From NCBI GenBank assembly GCA_017634275.1, contig JAGBNQ010000062.1, positions 1-63,642 of the forward strand: a DNA stretch of 63,642 nt, given 5' to 3'. This document shows positions 1 to 7,232 of the stretch, one piece after another. Numbering within the stretch: the stretch's first letter is position 1; each line of letters begins with the position of its first letter. The position numbers and the translations under genes are program-made. This DNA is from Ruminococcus sp. (lineage in GTDB: Bacteria > Bacillota > Clostridia > Oscillospirales > Ruminococcaceae). Under the pieces are notes generated by a model that ran no database searches, was not told where the DNA came from, and worked only from the letters and a program-made list of their open reading frames with translations.

Positions 1-46
1 ATTCGGGTGATAAGTCCTTAATGTACTTTTCAAAATTTTCGTTCAT
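1..46 (-). CDS. Leader-peptide family small protein, 5' end only
   Basis: Only the first 15 codons are inside the window (MNENFEKYIKDLSPE). They match the array leader exactly. An AGGAGG ribosome site lies at 55-60. The gene shows that the array continues beyond the left edge; its core is not visible. Confidence 0.8.
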   Translation of the reverse strand, partial: MNENFEKYIKDLSPE

Positions 47-65
47 AGTGTTTTCCTCCTTAATC

Positions 66-332
66 TTATCTAACAAATCTATCATGGCGTTCATAACCAC
101 AGTCATCACAGTGGTATATGGCACCCGCTATTTGATAATTACTGCTGCCGCATTTAGGACACTTTGGTTTTTTTCCGCAGCCGCCCGAAACAAGCTCTAA
201 AGCCTCCTCGGGGAGTTCAAGTTCATTCTCCGCCAAAAAAGCGTTCAGTTCTTCTTCGGTTTTAATCCCTTTTGCCTTTTCCTGTAATTCGGGGGATAAG
301 TCTTTAATGTACTTTTCAAAATTTTCATTCAT
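66..332 (-). CDS. Leader-peptide family protein with four-Cys zinc-ribbon-like core
   Basis: 88 residues: 51-residue leader ending LVSGG and a 37-residue core. The core has C58-x2-C61 and C75-x2-C78, each followed by Gly (CPKCG, CDDCG), with 13 residues between the pairs. This is the geometry of a small zinc ribbon or rubredoxin-like knuckle pair. The Cys positions equal those of the gene at 1166-1432 although the intervening sequence differs. An extra Cys sits at the first core position (C52). The function is unknown; metal binding is inferred from the motif only. Confidence 0.8.
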   Translation of the reverse strand: MNENFEKYIKDLSPELQEKAKGIKTEEELNAFLAENELELPEEALELVSGGCGKKPKCPKCGSSNYQIAGAIYHCDDCGYERHDRFVR

Positions 333-386
333 AGTTTTTTCCTCCTTGTATACCGGCAGACCGGATCGTTATTAAATGCTGTATAT

Positions 387-632
387 TTATTTTACAATTT
401 TAGACTCAGCAGGATAGGCAGGGTCGAGCCTTTTTCTTTTTTCAGGATGGTACGTTCCTCCGGAATTGGTTCCACAGCCGCCGCCTGCTATATATTCAAG
501 TGCCTCCTCGGGGAGTTCCAAGTCATTGTCTGCTAAAAATTCATTCAGTTCCTCTTCGGTTTTAATCCCTTTTGCCTTTTCCTGTAATTCGGGTGGTAAG
601 TTCTTAATGTACTTTTCAAATTTTTCGTTCAT
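387..632 (-). CDS. Leader-peptide family protein with basic, single-Cys core
   Basis: 81 residues with a leader ending YIAGG. The 30-residue core (GCGTNSGGTYHPEKRKRLDP...) has one Cys and a basic stretch and cannot form the two-knuckle fold of its neighbours. This is the first gene downstream of the repeat-bearing promoter at 700-748. The core may be a truncated remnant of a longer one or a genuinely different product; the sequence does not decide. Confidence 0.75.
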   Translation of the reverse strand: MNEKFEKYIKNLPPELQEKAKGIKTEEELNEFLADNDLELPEEALEYIAGGGCGTNSGGTYHPEKRKRLDPAYPAESKIVK

Positions 633-699
633 GGTGTTTTCCTCCTTATAATTTATTACGCAAGCAGGCAGACGGACGCCGCCTTTAGCTTACAAACAC

Positions 700-748
700 A
701 TTATAGCATATCATCTGCTACAAATATGCAACAAATCCGCAACAAATC
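700..748 (-). promoter_or_regulatory. Array promoter P1 with three 11-bp direct repeats
   Basis: Read on the minus strand: GATTTGTTGCG (738-748), GATTTGTTGCA (727-737) and TATTTGTAGCA (716-726), then 10 bp, then TATAAT (700-705). The repeats cover the place of the -35 box, which has no consensus hexamer. It lies upstream of the gene starting at 632. The same layout occurs at 5915 and 8756. Confidence 0.75.
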
Positions 749-893
749 GCCTGTTTTTTTATCAAACATAATAAACAAACTTTTTGATGATCGTTTGTGT
801 ATAACGACGAACTCTCATACAGTTACTATACTGATTCCAATTCGGACAGCTCCATATATCCTTTTACAGATAATGCATAAATAGTCGCCGCCC

Positions 894-1112
894 TTATTTT
901 TGTAGATAAAGGTGATTATTTCGCTGATCATCAGGGATCTCAGCCCCACTGAAACAGCCGCCGCCTGCTATCATGTCGAGTGCCTCCTCGGGCATTTCGA
1001 GATCATTTTCCGCAAGGAAAGCGTTCAGTTCCTCTGTGGTCTTGCACTCCCTTGCCTTATCCTGCAACTCGGGGGATAAGTCCTTTATGTACTTTTCAAA
1101 GTTTGCGTTCAT
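894..1112 (-). CDS. Leader-peptide family protein with very short core
   Basis: 72 residues. The start at 1112 is chosen because AGGAGG sits at 1121-1126 and the leader begins MNANFEKYIKD; an upstream in-frame ATG at 1166 has no ribosome site. The leader ends MIAGG. The core is only 21 residues (GCFSGAEIPDDQRNNHLYLQ plus K) with one Cys, the shortest in the array. It may be a truncated core. Confidence 0.72.
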   Translation of the reverse strand: MNANFEKYIKDLSPELQDKARECKTTEELNAFLAENDLEMPEEALDMIAGGGCFSGAEIPDDQRNNHLYLQK

Positions 1113-1165
1113 AGGTTTTTCCTCCTCGTGGATTTCCTGACGTTTCTCTGCAATAAATGCGTTCA

Positions 1166-1432
1166 TTAGTATATTACCTTGTCATCTTTTGAATACCCGC
1201 ATTTGGGGCATTTCCAGAAAGAGTTGTATAGGTGGTCCATTACTGTTCCGCATCTATCACATTTGAGAGGAGTTCCACAGCCGCCTGCAACAAGCTCTAA
1301 AGCCTCCTCGGGCAGCTCGAGTTCATTCTCCGCTATAAAAGCGTTAAGTTCTTCCTTAGTCTTGCAAGCCCTTGCCTTTTCCTGCAATTCGGGGGATAAG
1401 TCCTTAATGTATTTTTCAAAATTTTCATTCAT
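1166..1432 (-). CDS. Leader-peptide family protein with four-Cys zinc-ribbon-like core
   Basis: 88 residues, start at 1432 set by the leader MNENFEKYIKD and AGGAGG at 1441-1446. The leader ends LVAGG. The core has CDRCG (C58, C61) and CPKCG (C75, C78) and ends KDDKVIY. Length and Cys positions are identical to the gene at 66-332, so the two are a subfamily with conserved knuckles and diverged loops. Confidence 0.8.
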   Translation of the reverse strand: MNENFEKYIKDLSPELQEKARACKTKEELNAFIAENELELPEEALELVAGGCGTPLKCDRCGTVMDHLYNSFWKCPKCGYSKDDKVIY

Positions 1433-1511
1433 GGTATTTTCCTCCTTGATTGTATTTATTCGAGTTGAAAGACTATTTGTCGCCTCCGGAATGCACCTTA
1501 CACTGTCGTTA

Positions 1512-1835
1512 TCAGATGATATCATAAATGGCGTTCAAATACATCGCATAGCGTTTTATCTGCGGTGGTGCATCGTTTAAAGCCTCCAGTCCGTATTGGA
1601 CTGCCTTTTTCCTTATCCTCTTTTTCATTTCCGTAATATGTCCGTTGGCATCTAACCAGTTGTAAAGCTCTTCCAGCGCACCGCCGCCCGAAACCATTTC
1701 CAGTGCCTCCTCGGGCAGCTCTAAGTCATTCACCGCAAGGAAAGCGTTCAGTTCCTCTGTGGTCTTGCACTGACGTGCCTTTTCCTGCAATTCGGGCGAT
1801 AAGTCCTTTATGTACTTTTCAAATTTTTCATTCAT
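1512..1835 (-). CDS. Leader-peptide family protein with Cys-free core
   Basis: 107 residues; the leader begins MNEKFEKYIKD at 1835 and ends MVSGG. The 56-residue core has no cysteine. It starts GALEELYNWLDANG, continues with a basic run (EMKKRIRKKAVQYG) and ends in an aromatic, hydrophobic tail (KRYAMYLNAIYDII). It looks alpha-helical and partly amphipathic, unlike all neighbours. An independent, bacteriocin-like or chaperone-like product is possible but not shown. The ribosome site is weaker than usual. Confidence 0.72.
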   Translation of the reverse strand: MNEKFEKYIKDLSPELQEKARQCKTTEELNAFLAVNDLELPEEALEMVSGGGALEELYNWLDANGHITEMKKRIRKKAVQYGLEALNDAPPQIKRYAMYLNAIYDII

Positions 1836-1870
1836 AGCTATTATCTCCTGCCGTTTCATCGCACAGTTTT

Positions 1871-2293
1871 TTAACCAAGCGGACAGTTTCCGCCGAAATG
1901 CGGAATATACTCTTTATTTGTAGCCTTGACTGAGTTGTATTCAGCCTCTGACAACTCGGCTTGTGCGCCTTGTCCGAAGGTGAAAGATTCGCAACAAAAA
2001 AATTTTGCATTTCCGCATTCACTGCACGCGCGCATTGTCACCATAGCACATTCAATTCCTTTGATGATGGGGAAGGGGGACGCAAATATATATCTTTCAA
2101 TGACGCTGTCTACGTTGCATTCATGTCCGCCGCAGCCGCCGCCGCCCGAAACAAGCTCCAAAGCCTCCTCGGGGAGTTCAAGTTCATTCTCCGCTATAAA
2201 AGCATCAAGCTCTTCCTTTGTTTTAAGCTCTCTTGCCTTTTCCTGTAATTCAGGTGATAGATCCTTAATGTACTTTTCAAATTTTTCGTTCAT
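1871..2293 (-). CDS. Leader-peptide family protein, long Cys-rich core (EYNS tail type)
   Basis: 140 residues, leader ending LVSGG, 89-residue core. The core opens GGCGGHEC, has a CSECG knuckle and a CC pair, then a C-terminal motif LSEAEYNSVKATNKEY. The same tail motif (SAAEYNSLKA) appears in the gene at 3689-4120, in the remnant at 4524-4647 and behind the stop of the gene at 7233-7598, which defines a long-core subfamily. Confidence 0.78.
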   Translation of the reverse strand: MNEKFEKYIKDLSPELQEKARELKTKEELDAFIAENELELPEEALELVSGGGGCGGHECNVDSVIERYIFASPFPIIKGIECAMVTMRACSECGNAKFFCCESFTFGQGAQAELSEAEYNSVKATNKEYIPHFGGNCPLG

Positions 2294-2323
2294 AGTGTTT
2301 TCCTCCTTAAATACTTTTCATTA

Positions 2324-2686
2324 TTATGCGTGTATCTCGTCCTTAAAAACTATACCGCAGTTAGGGCAACGGTAATAGTCATTATAATTTATTACATAAC
2401 TTGTTACTCCTAAATGGCCCCAACGCTTATTGTTATAAACATTAACTTCAGGAGAATCCTCATGTGTACACTGTGTTACCTTTGCGTTACATTTATTGCA
2501 CTTATCGGGTGCAGGCGGTGTGGATGTACAGCCGCCGCCTGCTACAAGCTCGAGTGCCTCCTCGGGCAGCTCCAAGTTGTTTTCAGCTAAAAAAGCATCA
2601 AGCTCTTCCTTAGTCTTGCACTCCCTTGCCTTTTCCTGTAATTCAGGTGATAAGTCCTTTAAATATTCTTCAAATTTTTCATTCAT
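2324..2686 (-). CDS. Leader-peptide family protein, core type ending CGIVFKDEIHA
   Basis: 120 residues; start at 2686 from the leader motif and the G-rich ribosome site just upstream. The core opens GCTSTPPAPDKC, has CNKC plus a third Cys about seven residues later, a central Trp/Tyr-rich loop, and ends with CPNCGIVFKDEIHA. The gene at 5487-5876 has the same plan (CSKC, third Cys, terminal CKNCGIVYADEIHI), so the knuckle and tail are conserved while the loop is not. Confidence 0.78.
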   Translation of the reverse strand: MNEKFEEYLKDLSPELQEKARECKTKEELDAFLAENNLELPEEALELVAGGGCTSTPPAPDKCNKCNAKVTQCTHEDSPEVNVYNNKRWGHLGVTSYVINYNDYYRCPNCGIVFKDEIHA

Positions 2687-2700
2687 AGTTTTTTCCCCCT

Positions 2701-2964
2701 TTAATATCCCGAACTGAAATAGCGTGTCTCTCCGCATTTTTTGCATTCCTTGTAAGAGGTATATACATCCCAATCATGCTTTCCGCCCTTGGGGCAGTCG
2801 CCTGTGCAGAATCCGCCCGAAACCATTTCAAGCGCGTCCTCGGGCAGCTCTATCTCATTTTCAGCCAAAAAAGCATCAAGCTCTTCCTTAGTCTTGCACT
2901 GACGTGCCTTTTCCTGCAATTCAGGTGATAAATCCTTAATGTACTTTTCAATTTTTTCGTTCAT
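2701..2964 (-). CDS. Leader-peptide family protein, CxxxC/CxxC core
   Basis: 87 residues, leader ending MVSGG. The 36-residue core has CTGDC near its start and CKKC near its end (YKECKKCGETRYFSSGY). The gene at 3355-3619 is a degenerate copy: its DNA downstream of the frameshift still encodes almost the same tail. Cores at 4696-4992 and 7233-7598 share the CxxxC ... CxxC pattern. Confidence 0.8.
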   Translation of the reverse strand: MNEKIEKYIKDLSPELQEKARQCKTKEELDAFLAENEIELPEDALEMVSGGFCTGDCPKGGKHDWDVYTSYKECKKCGETRYFSSGY

Positions 2965-3040
2965 AGTGTTTTCCTCCTGTGTAACATTATTAATGACAAT
3001 ATAGCTTGTGATTTGCTTATTTGTTATTTGAATGCATAAA

Positions 3041-3340
3041 TCATCTCAATTCAACTTCGCCATTGTTATAGCTTAGCGGCTTTACACATTTTGGGCACCA
3101 ATGAGTAGAATCTCCATGAAGAGAAGAAAGTAGTGCTCGTGAACCGCAGTATATGCAGTATGCTTTTTTAGTATCTGCTGTTCCGCATCCTCCCGCAACA
3201 GCTTCCAAAGCGTCCTCGGGCAGCTCCAGGTCATTATCCGCCAAAAATTCGATCAGTTCCTCTGTGGTTTTGCACTCCCTTGCCTTTTGCTGTAATTCAG
3301 GTGATAAATCCTTAATGTACTTTTCAAAATTTTCGTTCAT
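3041..3340 (-). CDS. Leader-peptide family protein with zinc-ribbon-like core
   Basis: 99 residues, leader ending AVAGG, 48-residue core. Two knuckles, CIYCG (C62, C65) and CPKC (C82, C85), are 16 residues apart. The ribosome site AGGAGG directly abuts the old stop codon of the frameshifted gene upstream (3355-3357), so the two genes were once tightly coupled. Confidence 0.8.
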   Translation of the reverse strand: MNENFEKYIKDLSPELQQKARECKTTEELIEFLADNDLELPEDALEAVAGGCGTADTKKAYCIYCGSRALLSSLHGDSTHWCPKCVKPLSYNNGEVELR

Positions 3341-3354
3341 AGTGTTTTCCTCCT

Positions 3355-3619
3355 TTAATATCCTGAACTGAAATAGCGTATCTCACCGCATTTTTTGCAT
3401 TCCTTGTAAGAGGAACATACATCCCATTCGTGCTTACGGCTTTAGGTACAGTCGCTTGAGCGTCATTCCGGCCGAAACCATTTCAATCTCGTCCTCGGGC
3501 AGCTCTATATCGTTCTCCGCTAAAAATTTGCTAAGTTCTTCCTTTGTTTTGCACTCACTTGCCTTTTCCTGCAATTCGGGTGATAAGTCCTTTAAGTATT
3601 TTTCAAATATTTCATTCAT
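3355..3619 (-). pseudogene. Frameshifted leader-peptide family gene (copy of 2701-2964)
   Basis: Translation from 3619 gives a normal leader but ends MVSAGMTLKRLYLKP at 3434: the first Gly of the GG site is Ala and the core is lost. In another frame the DNA down to 3355 still reads HEWDVCSSYKECKKCG followed by EIRYFSSGY and a stop, nearly identical to the intact core at 2701-2964. Aligning the two DNA segments by eye shows a net one-base insertion between about 3434 and 3475. So this is a recent duplicate broken by a frameshift and a lost cleavage site. Confidence 0.8.
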
Positions 3620-3640
3620 AGTTTTTTCCTCATTTTTTAT

Positions 3641-3746
3641 TACTGATCACTGATCGGTCGGAAAATCAGTATATGCCGGTAATTGTAACTACCACGTTTT
3701 CTGCGCCTTAAGTGAGTTATACTCAGCGGCGCTTATCTCTTTATAG
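3641..3746 (-). repeat. Duplicated 3'-end segment, copy A
   Basis: The last codons of the gene at 3689-4120 plus its 3' flank recur at 4524-4626 with few changes. Shared features are the GATCA-rich flank, an inverted GACCG/CGGTC block, and the codons for EISAA(E/D)YNSLKA. This marks a block duplication. Confidence 0.7.
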
Positions 3747-4120
3747 CTTATGATGCTGTTTTGATTGACATATTTGTCTGCATTAGGAAACGTCAGGACA
3801 TAATAATGTAATTCTGAGCATTTGCTGCATTGATTTGTCTTGATGTTTTGTACCTGCATCCCGTTATAATGTATAGCATGGCCGACCGGCCCGTTGCTGC
3901 CGAACGTCGGTACCATATCAATTCTTTCAATTTCTATGAAATTATGCTCGCAGTGTGACGTAGTGCAGCCGCCTGCCACCATTTTAAGAGCCTCCTCGGG
4001 AAGTTCCAAGTCATTGTCTGCTAAAAATACATTCAGATCTTCCTTTGTCTTGCACTGACGTGCCTTTTCCTGCAATTCGGGGGAGAGGTCCTTTAAGTAG
4101 CTTTCAAATTTTTCGTTCAT
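3689..4120 (-). CDS. Leader-peptide family protein, longest core (EYNS tail type)
   Basis: 143 residues, leader ending MVAGG, 92-residue core. The core has CTTSHC, a variable middle rich in Gly, Asn and His, a CSKC knuckle (QCSKCSELHYY) and the tail EISAAEYNSLKAQKTW. It belongs with the gene at 1871-2293. Its C-terminal codons are duplicated upstream at 4524-4626. Confidence 0.78.
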   Translation of the reverse strand: MNEKFESYLKDLSPELQEKARQCKTKEDLNVFLADNDLELPEEALKMVAGGCTTSHCEHNFIEIERIDMVPTFGSNGPVGHAIHYNGMQVQNIKTNQCSKCSELHYYVLTFPNADKYVNQNSIISYKEISAAEYNSLKAQKTW

Positions 4121-4137
4121 GGTTTTTTCCTCCTTGA

Positions 4138-4506
4138 TCAGTATTTGAAAACGCGATCATCATACTTGCCGCTGTACCAAAGTCCGTTATTGTAGCTGCT
4201 GCATTTGGGGTTGGAGCAATACATTCTCCATATAAGACTATAGCCCTTTTCATTGGCACACATATCAAAGTAGCGCAGCTTTTGCTTACATTCGGGGCAG
4301 TTATAGAGCATAATGTCACCCTGATTTTTGCTGGGGTCGGACTGACTGCAGCCGCCGCCTGCCACCATTTCAAGAGCCTCCTCGGGGAGTTCTATCTCAT
4401 TTTCAGCTATAAAAGCATTAAGCTCTTCCTTTGTCTTGCACTCTCTTGCCTTTTCCTGCAATTCGGGTGATAAGTCCTTTAAGTATTTTTCAAATTTTTC
4501 ATTCAT
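4138..4506 (-). CDS. Leader-peptide family protein, CPxC / YCxxxxC core
   Basis: 122 residues, leader ending MVAGG, 71-residue core. Knuckles: CPECKQKLRYFD (C70, C73) and YCSNPKCSSYNNGLW (C97, C102). The second knuckle has four spacer residues. Genes at 7622-7966, 8004-8387, 6061-6480 and 6497-6877 share this plan, including an aromatic LxY(Y/W/F) after the first knuckle and S-(F/Y) after the last Cys. Confidence 0.8.
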   Translation of the reverse strand: MNEKFEKYLKDLSPELQEKARECKTKEELNAFIAENEIELPEEALEMVAGGGCSQSDPSKNQGDIMLYNCPECKQKLRYFDMCANEKGYSLIWRMYCSNPKCSSYNNGLWYSGKYDDRVFKY

Positions 4507-4523
4507 AGTTTTTTCCTCCTTAT

Positions 4524-4647
4524 TTATTATTGATCACCGGTCGGAAAACCGGTATATGCCGGTAATTGTAACTGCCACGTTTTATGCGCTTTAAGTGAGT
4601 TATAATCAGCGGCGCTTATCTCTGTATTGTAATAATTCTTCGTTCAT
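4524..4647 (-). pseudogene. Internal-deletion remnant of a long-core array gene
   Basis: From an ATG at 4645-4647 the sequence reads MNEELLQYRDKRR and stops. In the next frame the same DNA reads EISAADYNSLKAHKTW, the C-terminus of the gene at 3689-4120 with two changes. The start codons of a leader thus seem joined directly to the 3' end of a core, with everything between deleted. The matching 3' flank (4524-4560) confirms common origin. No good ribosome site precedes it. Confidence 0.6.
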
Positions 4648-4695
4648 GATCCTGCTGCTTTCACCGCACGGGGGATTGCCTTTATATTTACCTGC

Positions 4696-4992
4696 TTACT
4701 TTGTTTCGTACTTTGAATTGCCGCAGTTTCTGCAAACATAACGGTATTGACTCTTGCCGCCGCTTGCCTCAAAGATGTCACTTAGGTACCAGTTGTGCTT
4801 TCTGTCATCAGAACCATAGCATTTTTCATCGCAGCCCCCTCCGCCTGCTACCGCGTCAAGCACATCATCGGGCAGCTCTATATCGTTTTCCGCAAGAAAA
4901 TCGTTAAGCTCCTCCATAGTCTCGCATTCTCTTGCCTTTTCCTGCAATTCGGGTGATAAGTCCTTTAAGTGTTCTTCAAAAATCTTGTTCAT
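4696..4992 (-). CDS. Leader-peptide family protein, CxxxC/CxxC core
   Basis: 98 residues. Start at 4992 (MNKIFEEHLKDL) is preferred over an in-frame ATG at 5037 because AGGAG precedes it and the leader starts there. The leader is more divergent (ECETMEELNDF, DDVLDAVAGG). The 47-residue core has CDEKC early and CRNCG late (YRYVCRNCGNSKYETK). Confidence 0.77.
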   Translation of the reverse strand: MNKIFEEHLKDLSPELQEKARECETMEELNDFLAENDIELPDDVLDAVAGGGGCDEKCYGSDDRKHNWYLSDIFEASGGKSQYRYVCRNCGNSKYETK

Positions 4993-5168
4993 AATTCTTA
5001 CTCCTTTTCTGTTGATTATTTGATTTATAGTTCGCACATTTTACTGTGCGGTTCCTTCTCGGTCTGTGATCTTTTCAGCCGTTTTCATAAAGCCTTGAAT
5101 TATCAGCGTATGAAGAATGAGCCGACAAAGTCGCTGTCAGAGCCGCTGCAGCCGTCTGCGCTCACGCC

Positions 5169-5468
5169 TTAGTTTGAGCTTATATTTGCCCACATTATCT
5201 CGTCAAGTGTGAGGTTGCGTCCGCAGTGCGAGCATCTGAACAACGAATATCCCGAGCTTACGCAGATAGTTTTGTGCTTTTTGCAAACGGCGAGCCTTTT
5301 GCTGCCTGAACTTACACCGCCCGAAACGTGCTGAAGTATCTCATCGGGCAGCTCAATGTCGTTTTTTTGGATAAACTCGGTAAGCTCCTTGGCGGTCTCA
5401 CATTTCTTTGCCTCTTCACGAAGTTCGGACGGAAGAGTTTCTATGTAATATTTTAAGCTTTCATTCAT
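5169..5468 (-). CDS. Leader-peptide family protein, divergent leader
   Basis: 99 residues. The leader (MNESLKYYIETLPSELREEA ... ILQHVSGG) is one of the most divergent but still 51 long with GG. The 48-residue core begins VSSGSKRLAV, has C-x6-C (CKKHKTIC) and a CSHCG knuckle, and ends with LTLDEIMWANISSN. Ribosome site AGGAGG lies just upstream. Confidence 0.77.
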   Translation of the reverse strand: MNESLKYYIETLPSELREEAKKCETAKELTEFIQKNDIELPDEILQHVSGGVSSGSKRLAVCKKHKTICVSSGYSLFRCSHCGRNLTLDEIMWANISSN

Positions 5469-5486
5469 AGTGTTTTCCTCCTTTAT

Positions 5487-5876
5487 CTATATATGTATCT
5501 CGTCTGCGTAAACTATCCCGCAGTTTTTGCACCTTCGGTATTCGCTTAAGACTATACCGCCGCTTGAACCTTCAAGCTGACCGAACAGCCCCTTGTTGTT
5601 TTTCTCCCAGCGGCTTTTTATGTAGGCCTTGATGTCGTTTATGTCGCTCTCCTTGCAGGGTGAAACGCTTGCAAAGCATTTGCTGCATTTCTCTCCGTTG
5701 CCCTCATTCCCCGAGCAAATGAACCCTCCCGAAACAAGCTCTAACGCCTCATCGGGCAGCTCTAAGTCATTGTCCGCGATAAATTCACAAAGCTCCTCCT
5801 TGGTCTTAAGCCCCCTTGCCTTTTGCTGCAATTCGGGGGATAAGCGGTCTATGCATTTTTCAAGATTTTCGTTCAT
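5487..5876 (-). CDS. Leader-peptide family protein, core ending CGIVYADEIHI
   Basis: 129 residues, leader MNENLEKCIDRL... ending LVSGG, 78-residue core. Cysteines at C54, C64, C67, C74 and a terminal CKNC (C116, C119). It shares plan and tail with the gene at 2324-2686. It is the first gene after promoter P2, with a leader RNA of about 30 nt. The leader itself has a Cys at position 8, rare in the family. Confidence 0.78.
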   Translation of the reverse strand: MNENLEKCIDRLSPELQQKARGLKTKEELCEFIADNDLELPDEALELVSGGFICSGNEGNGEKCSKCFASVSPCKESDINDIKAYIKSRWEKNNKGLFGQLEGSSGGIVLSEYRRCKNCGIVYADEIHI

Positions 5877-5914
5877 CGTTACCTCTCCTTTATGTTGTTT
5901 GTTTTTACACCTGT

Positions 5915-5952
5915 ATTATAACACACCGTCCGTAACAAATCCGCTACAAATC
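5915..5952 (-). promoter_or_regulatory. Array promoter P2 with two 11-bp direct repeats
   Basis: On the minus strand GATTTGTAGCG (5942-5952) and GATTTGTTACG (5931-5941) are followed by 10 bp and TATAAT (5915-5920). Same geometry as P1 and P3. It lies between the genes at 6061-6480 and 5487-5876 and should drive the genes from 5876 down to 894. Confidence 0.78.
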
Positions 5953-6060
5953 AGCGTTTTTGCCATTGCCGTTTTTAACGAACATTCGGACGGTGTTTTG
6001 TATAATTTGTATATTTTTTAATATTTTTTAAGCAGCGCCTTAACAGTTTGGGTCTATCTG

Positions 6061-6480
6061 TTATCCGTAAAAATCGCTGTCTTCATATCTTTCGATCTTA
6101 TCATTGCTGTATGGTGCCGCAGGAGCGCCTATGTAGTAAAACATCCATTTGTTAAAGGACGGGCATTCACTGCGCTTGCAATACAGCCTTACTGCGCTGA
6201 ATGGCTCGGTAACGCGGCAATATGATTTAAAGCGTATATCTCGGTAGTAAAGCTGTCCTTTGCATTCCGGGCATACCGCGCCGGCGACAAGGTCGCCTCT
6301 TTTGTATATCTCTGATGTTTGTGTGCAGCCCCCTGCAACAAGCTCCAGAGCCTCCTCGGGGAGTTCAAGCTCATTATCCCTTATAAACTCGTTAAGCTCG
6401 TCTTTGGTCTTGCACTCTCTTGCCTTTTCCTGCAGCTCGGGGGATAAGCTCTCTATGTACTTTTCAAAGCTCTCGTTCAT
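6061..6480 (-). CDS. Leader-peptide family protein, CPxC / YCxxxxC core
   Basis: 139 residues. Start at 6480 by leader motif (MNESFEKYIESL); an in-frame ATG at 6540 lacks the motif. The leader ends LVAGG. The 88-residue core has CPECKGQLYYRD, an isolated Cys, then LYCKRSECPSFNKW and a long acidic tail (KIERYEDSDFYG). It is a longer version of the core at 4138-4506. Confidence 0.77.
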   Translation of the reverse strand: MNESFEKYIESLSPELQEKARECKTKDELNEFIRDNELELPEEALELVAGGCTQTSEIYKRGDLVAGAVCPECKGQLYYRDIRFKSYCRVTEPFSAVRLYCKRSECPSFNKWMFYYIGAPAAPYSNDKIERYEDSDFYG

Positions 6481-6496
6481 GGTGATACCCTCCTTA

Positions 6497-6877
6497 TTAA
6501 TGGTGCAAATACATTCTTCTAAGGCTGCTGCCCTGATCAAAATATACTATGCTGGTTACGGGCGATTCCCTGAAATAGCTCCTGCAGGCTCTGTTTTCGC
6601 AGTATAAGACGTGCTGGCCCACTCTTTCTCCGAAATAATAAAGCTGTTCATGGCATAAAGGGCAGGTCTTGCCGGGAACGATATCGCCTTCGTTTAGCGG
6701 AACTGCATACGGGTCGTTTCCGCCGCCGCCCGATACCGCCTCAAGCGCCTCCTCGGGCAGCTCTATATCATTCTCTGCCAAAAACTCCATTAATTCATCA
6801 TTGGTCTTGCACGCCATAGCTTTTTCGCGCAGCTCAGGCTCTAAGTCTTCTATGTATTTATTTATCATCTCGTTCAT
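6497..6877 (-). CDS. Leader-peptide family protein, CPxC / YCxxxxC core
   Basis: 126 residues; leader MNEMINKYIEDLEPELREKA ... ending AVSGG, more divergent than most. The core starts GGNDPYAVPLNEGDIVPG and has CPLCHEQLYYFG and YCENRACRSYF. The C-terminal tail is basic (SLRRMYLHH). The ribosome site is poor compared with the neighbours. Confidence 0.74.
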   Translation of the reverse strand: MNEMINKYIEDLEPELREKAMACKTNDELMEFLAENDIELPEEALEAVSGGGGNDPYAVPLNEGDIVPGKTCPLCHEQLYYFGERVGQHVLYCENRACRSYFRESPVTSIVYFDQGSSLRRMYLHH

Positions 6878-7232
6878 AGCGATCTCCGTCCTCAAAATAA
6901 ACTTTCATTATCGGCAGCATTATCCGTCAGCCCTTCTTTATTACCTCGGTGTTGCCTTAAAATTCCGCATTCAGGGCATTTTCTGTGATCTGCGGTAATT
7001 ATGATAAAGCTTGTTACATTATGCTGCGCTATGTAAAATCCCTTTACTGTATTTTCGCAGTGAGTGAATTTGTAAATATGATAGCGGTGTAATTATCATC
7101 TTCTGTTTGAACGCAGCTGTGCCGTTCAGATCATTTTCTTAGTTACATTATTTTTTTGTATCTCTCATATTCAGCCGAAAGCTGAAATGAGCTGACTCTG
7201 ATTTCTTGTTCGTAAGCTCTGCTCACTGTGTT
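6878..7232 (-). other. 355-bp gap holding decayed core remnants
   Basis: There is no intact gene here. On the minus strand the DNA around 6960-6990 reads DHRKCPECGILRQ, a single zinc knuckle like those in the cores, without a leader. Near 7142-7232 the reading frame of the gene at 7233 continues after its stop codon (see that gene). The rest shows nothing recognisable. The gap looks like a degraded array member. Confidence 0.5.
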
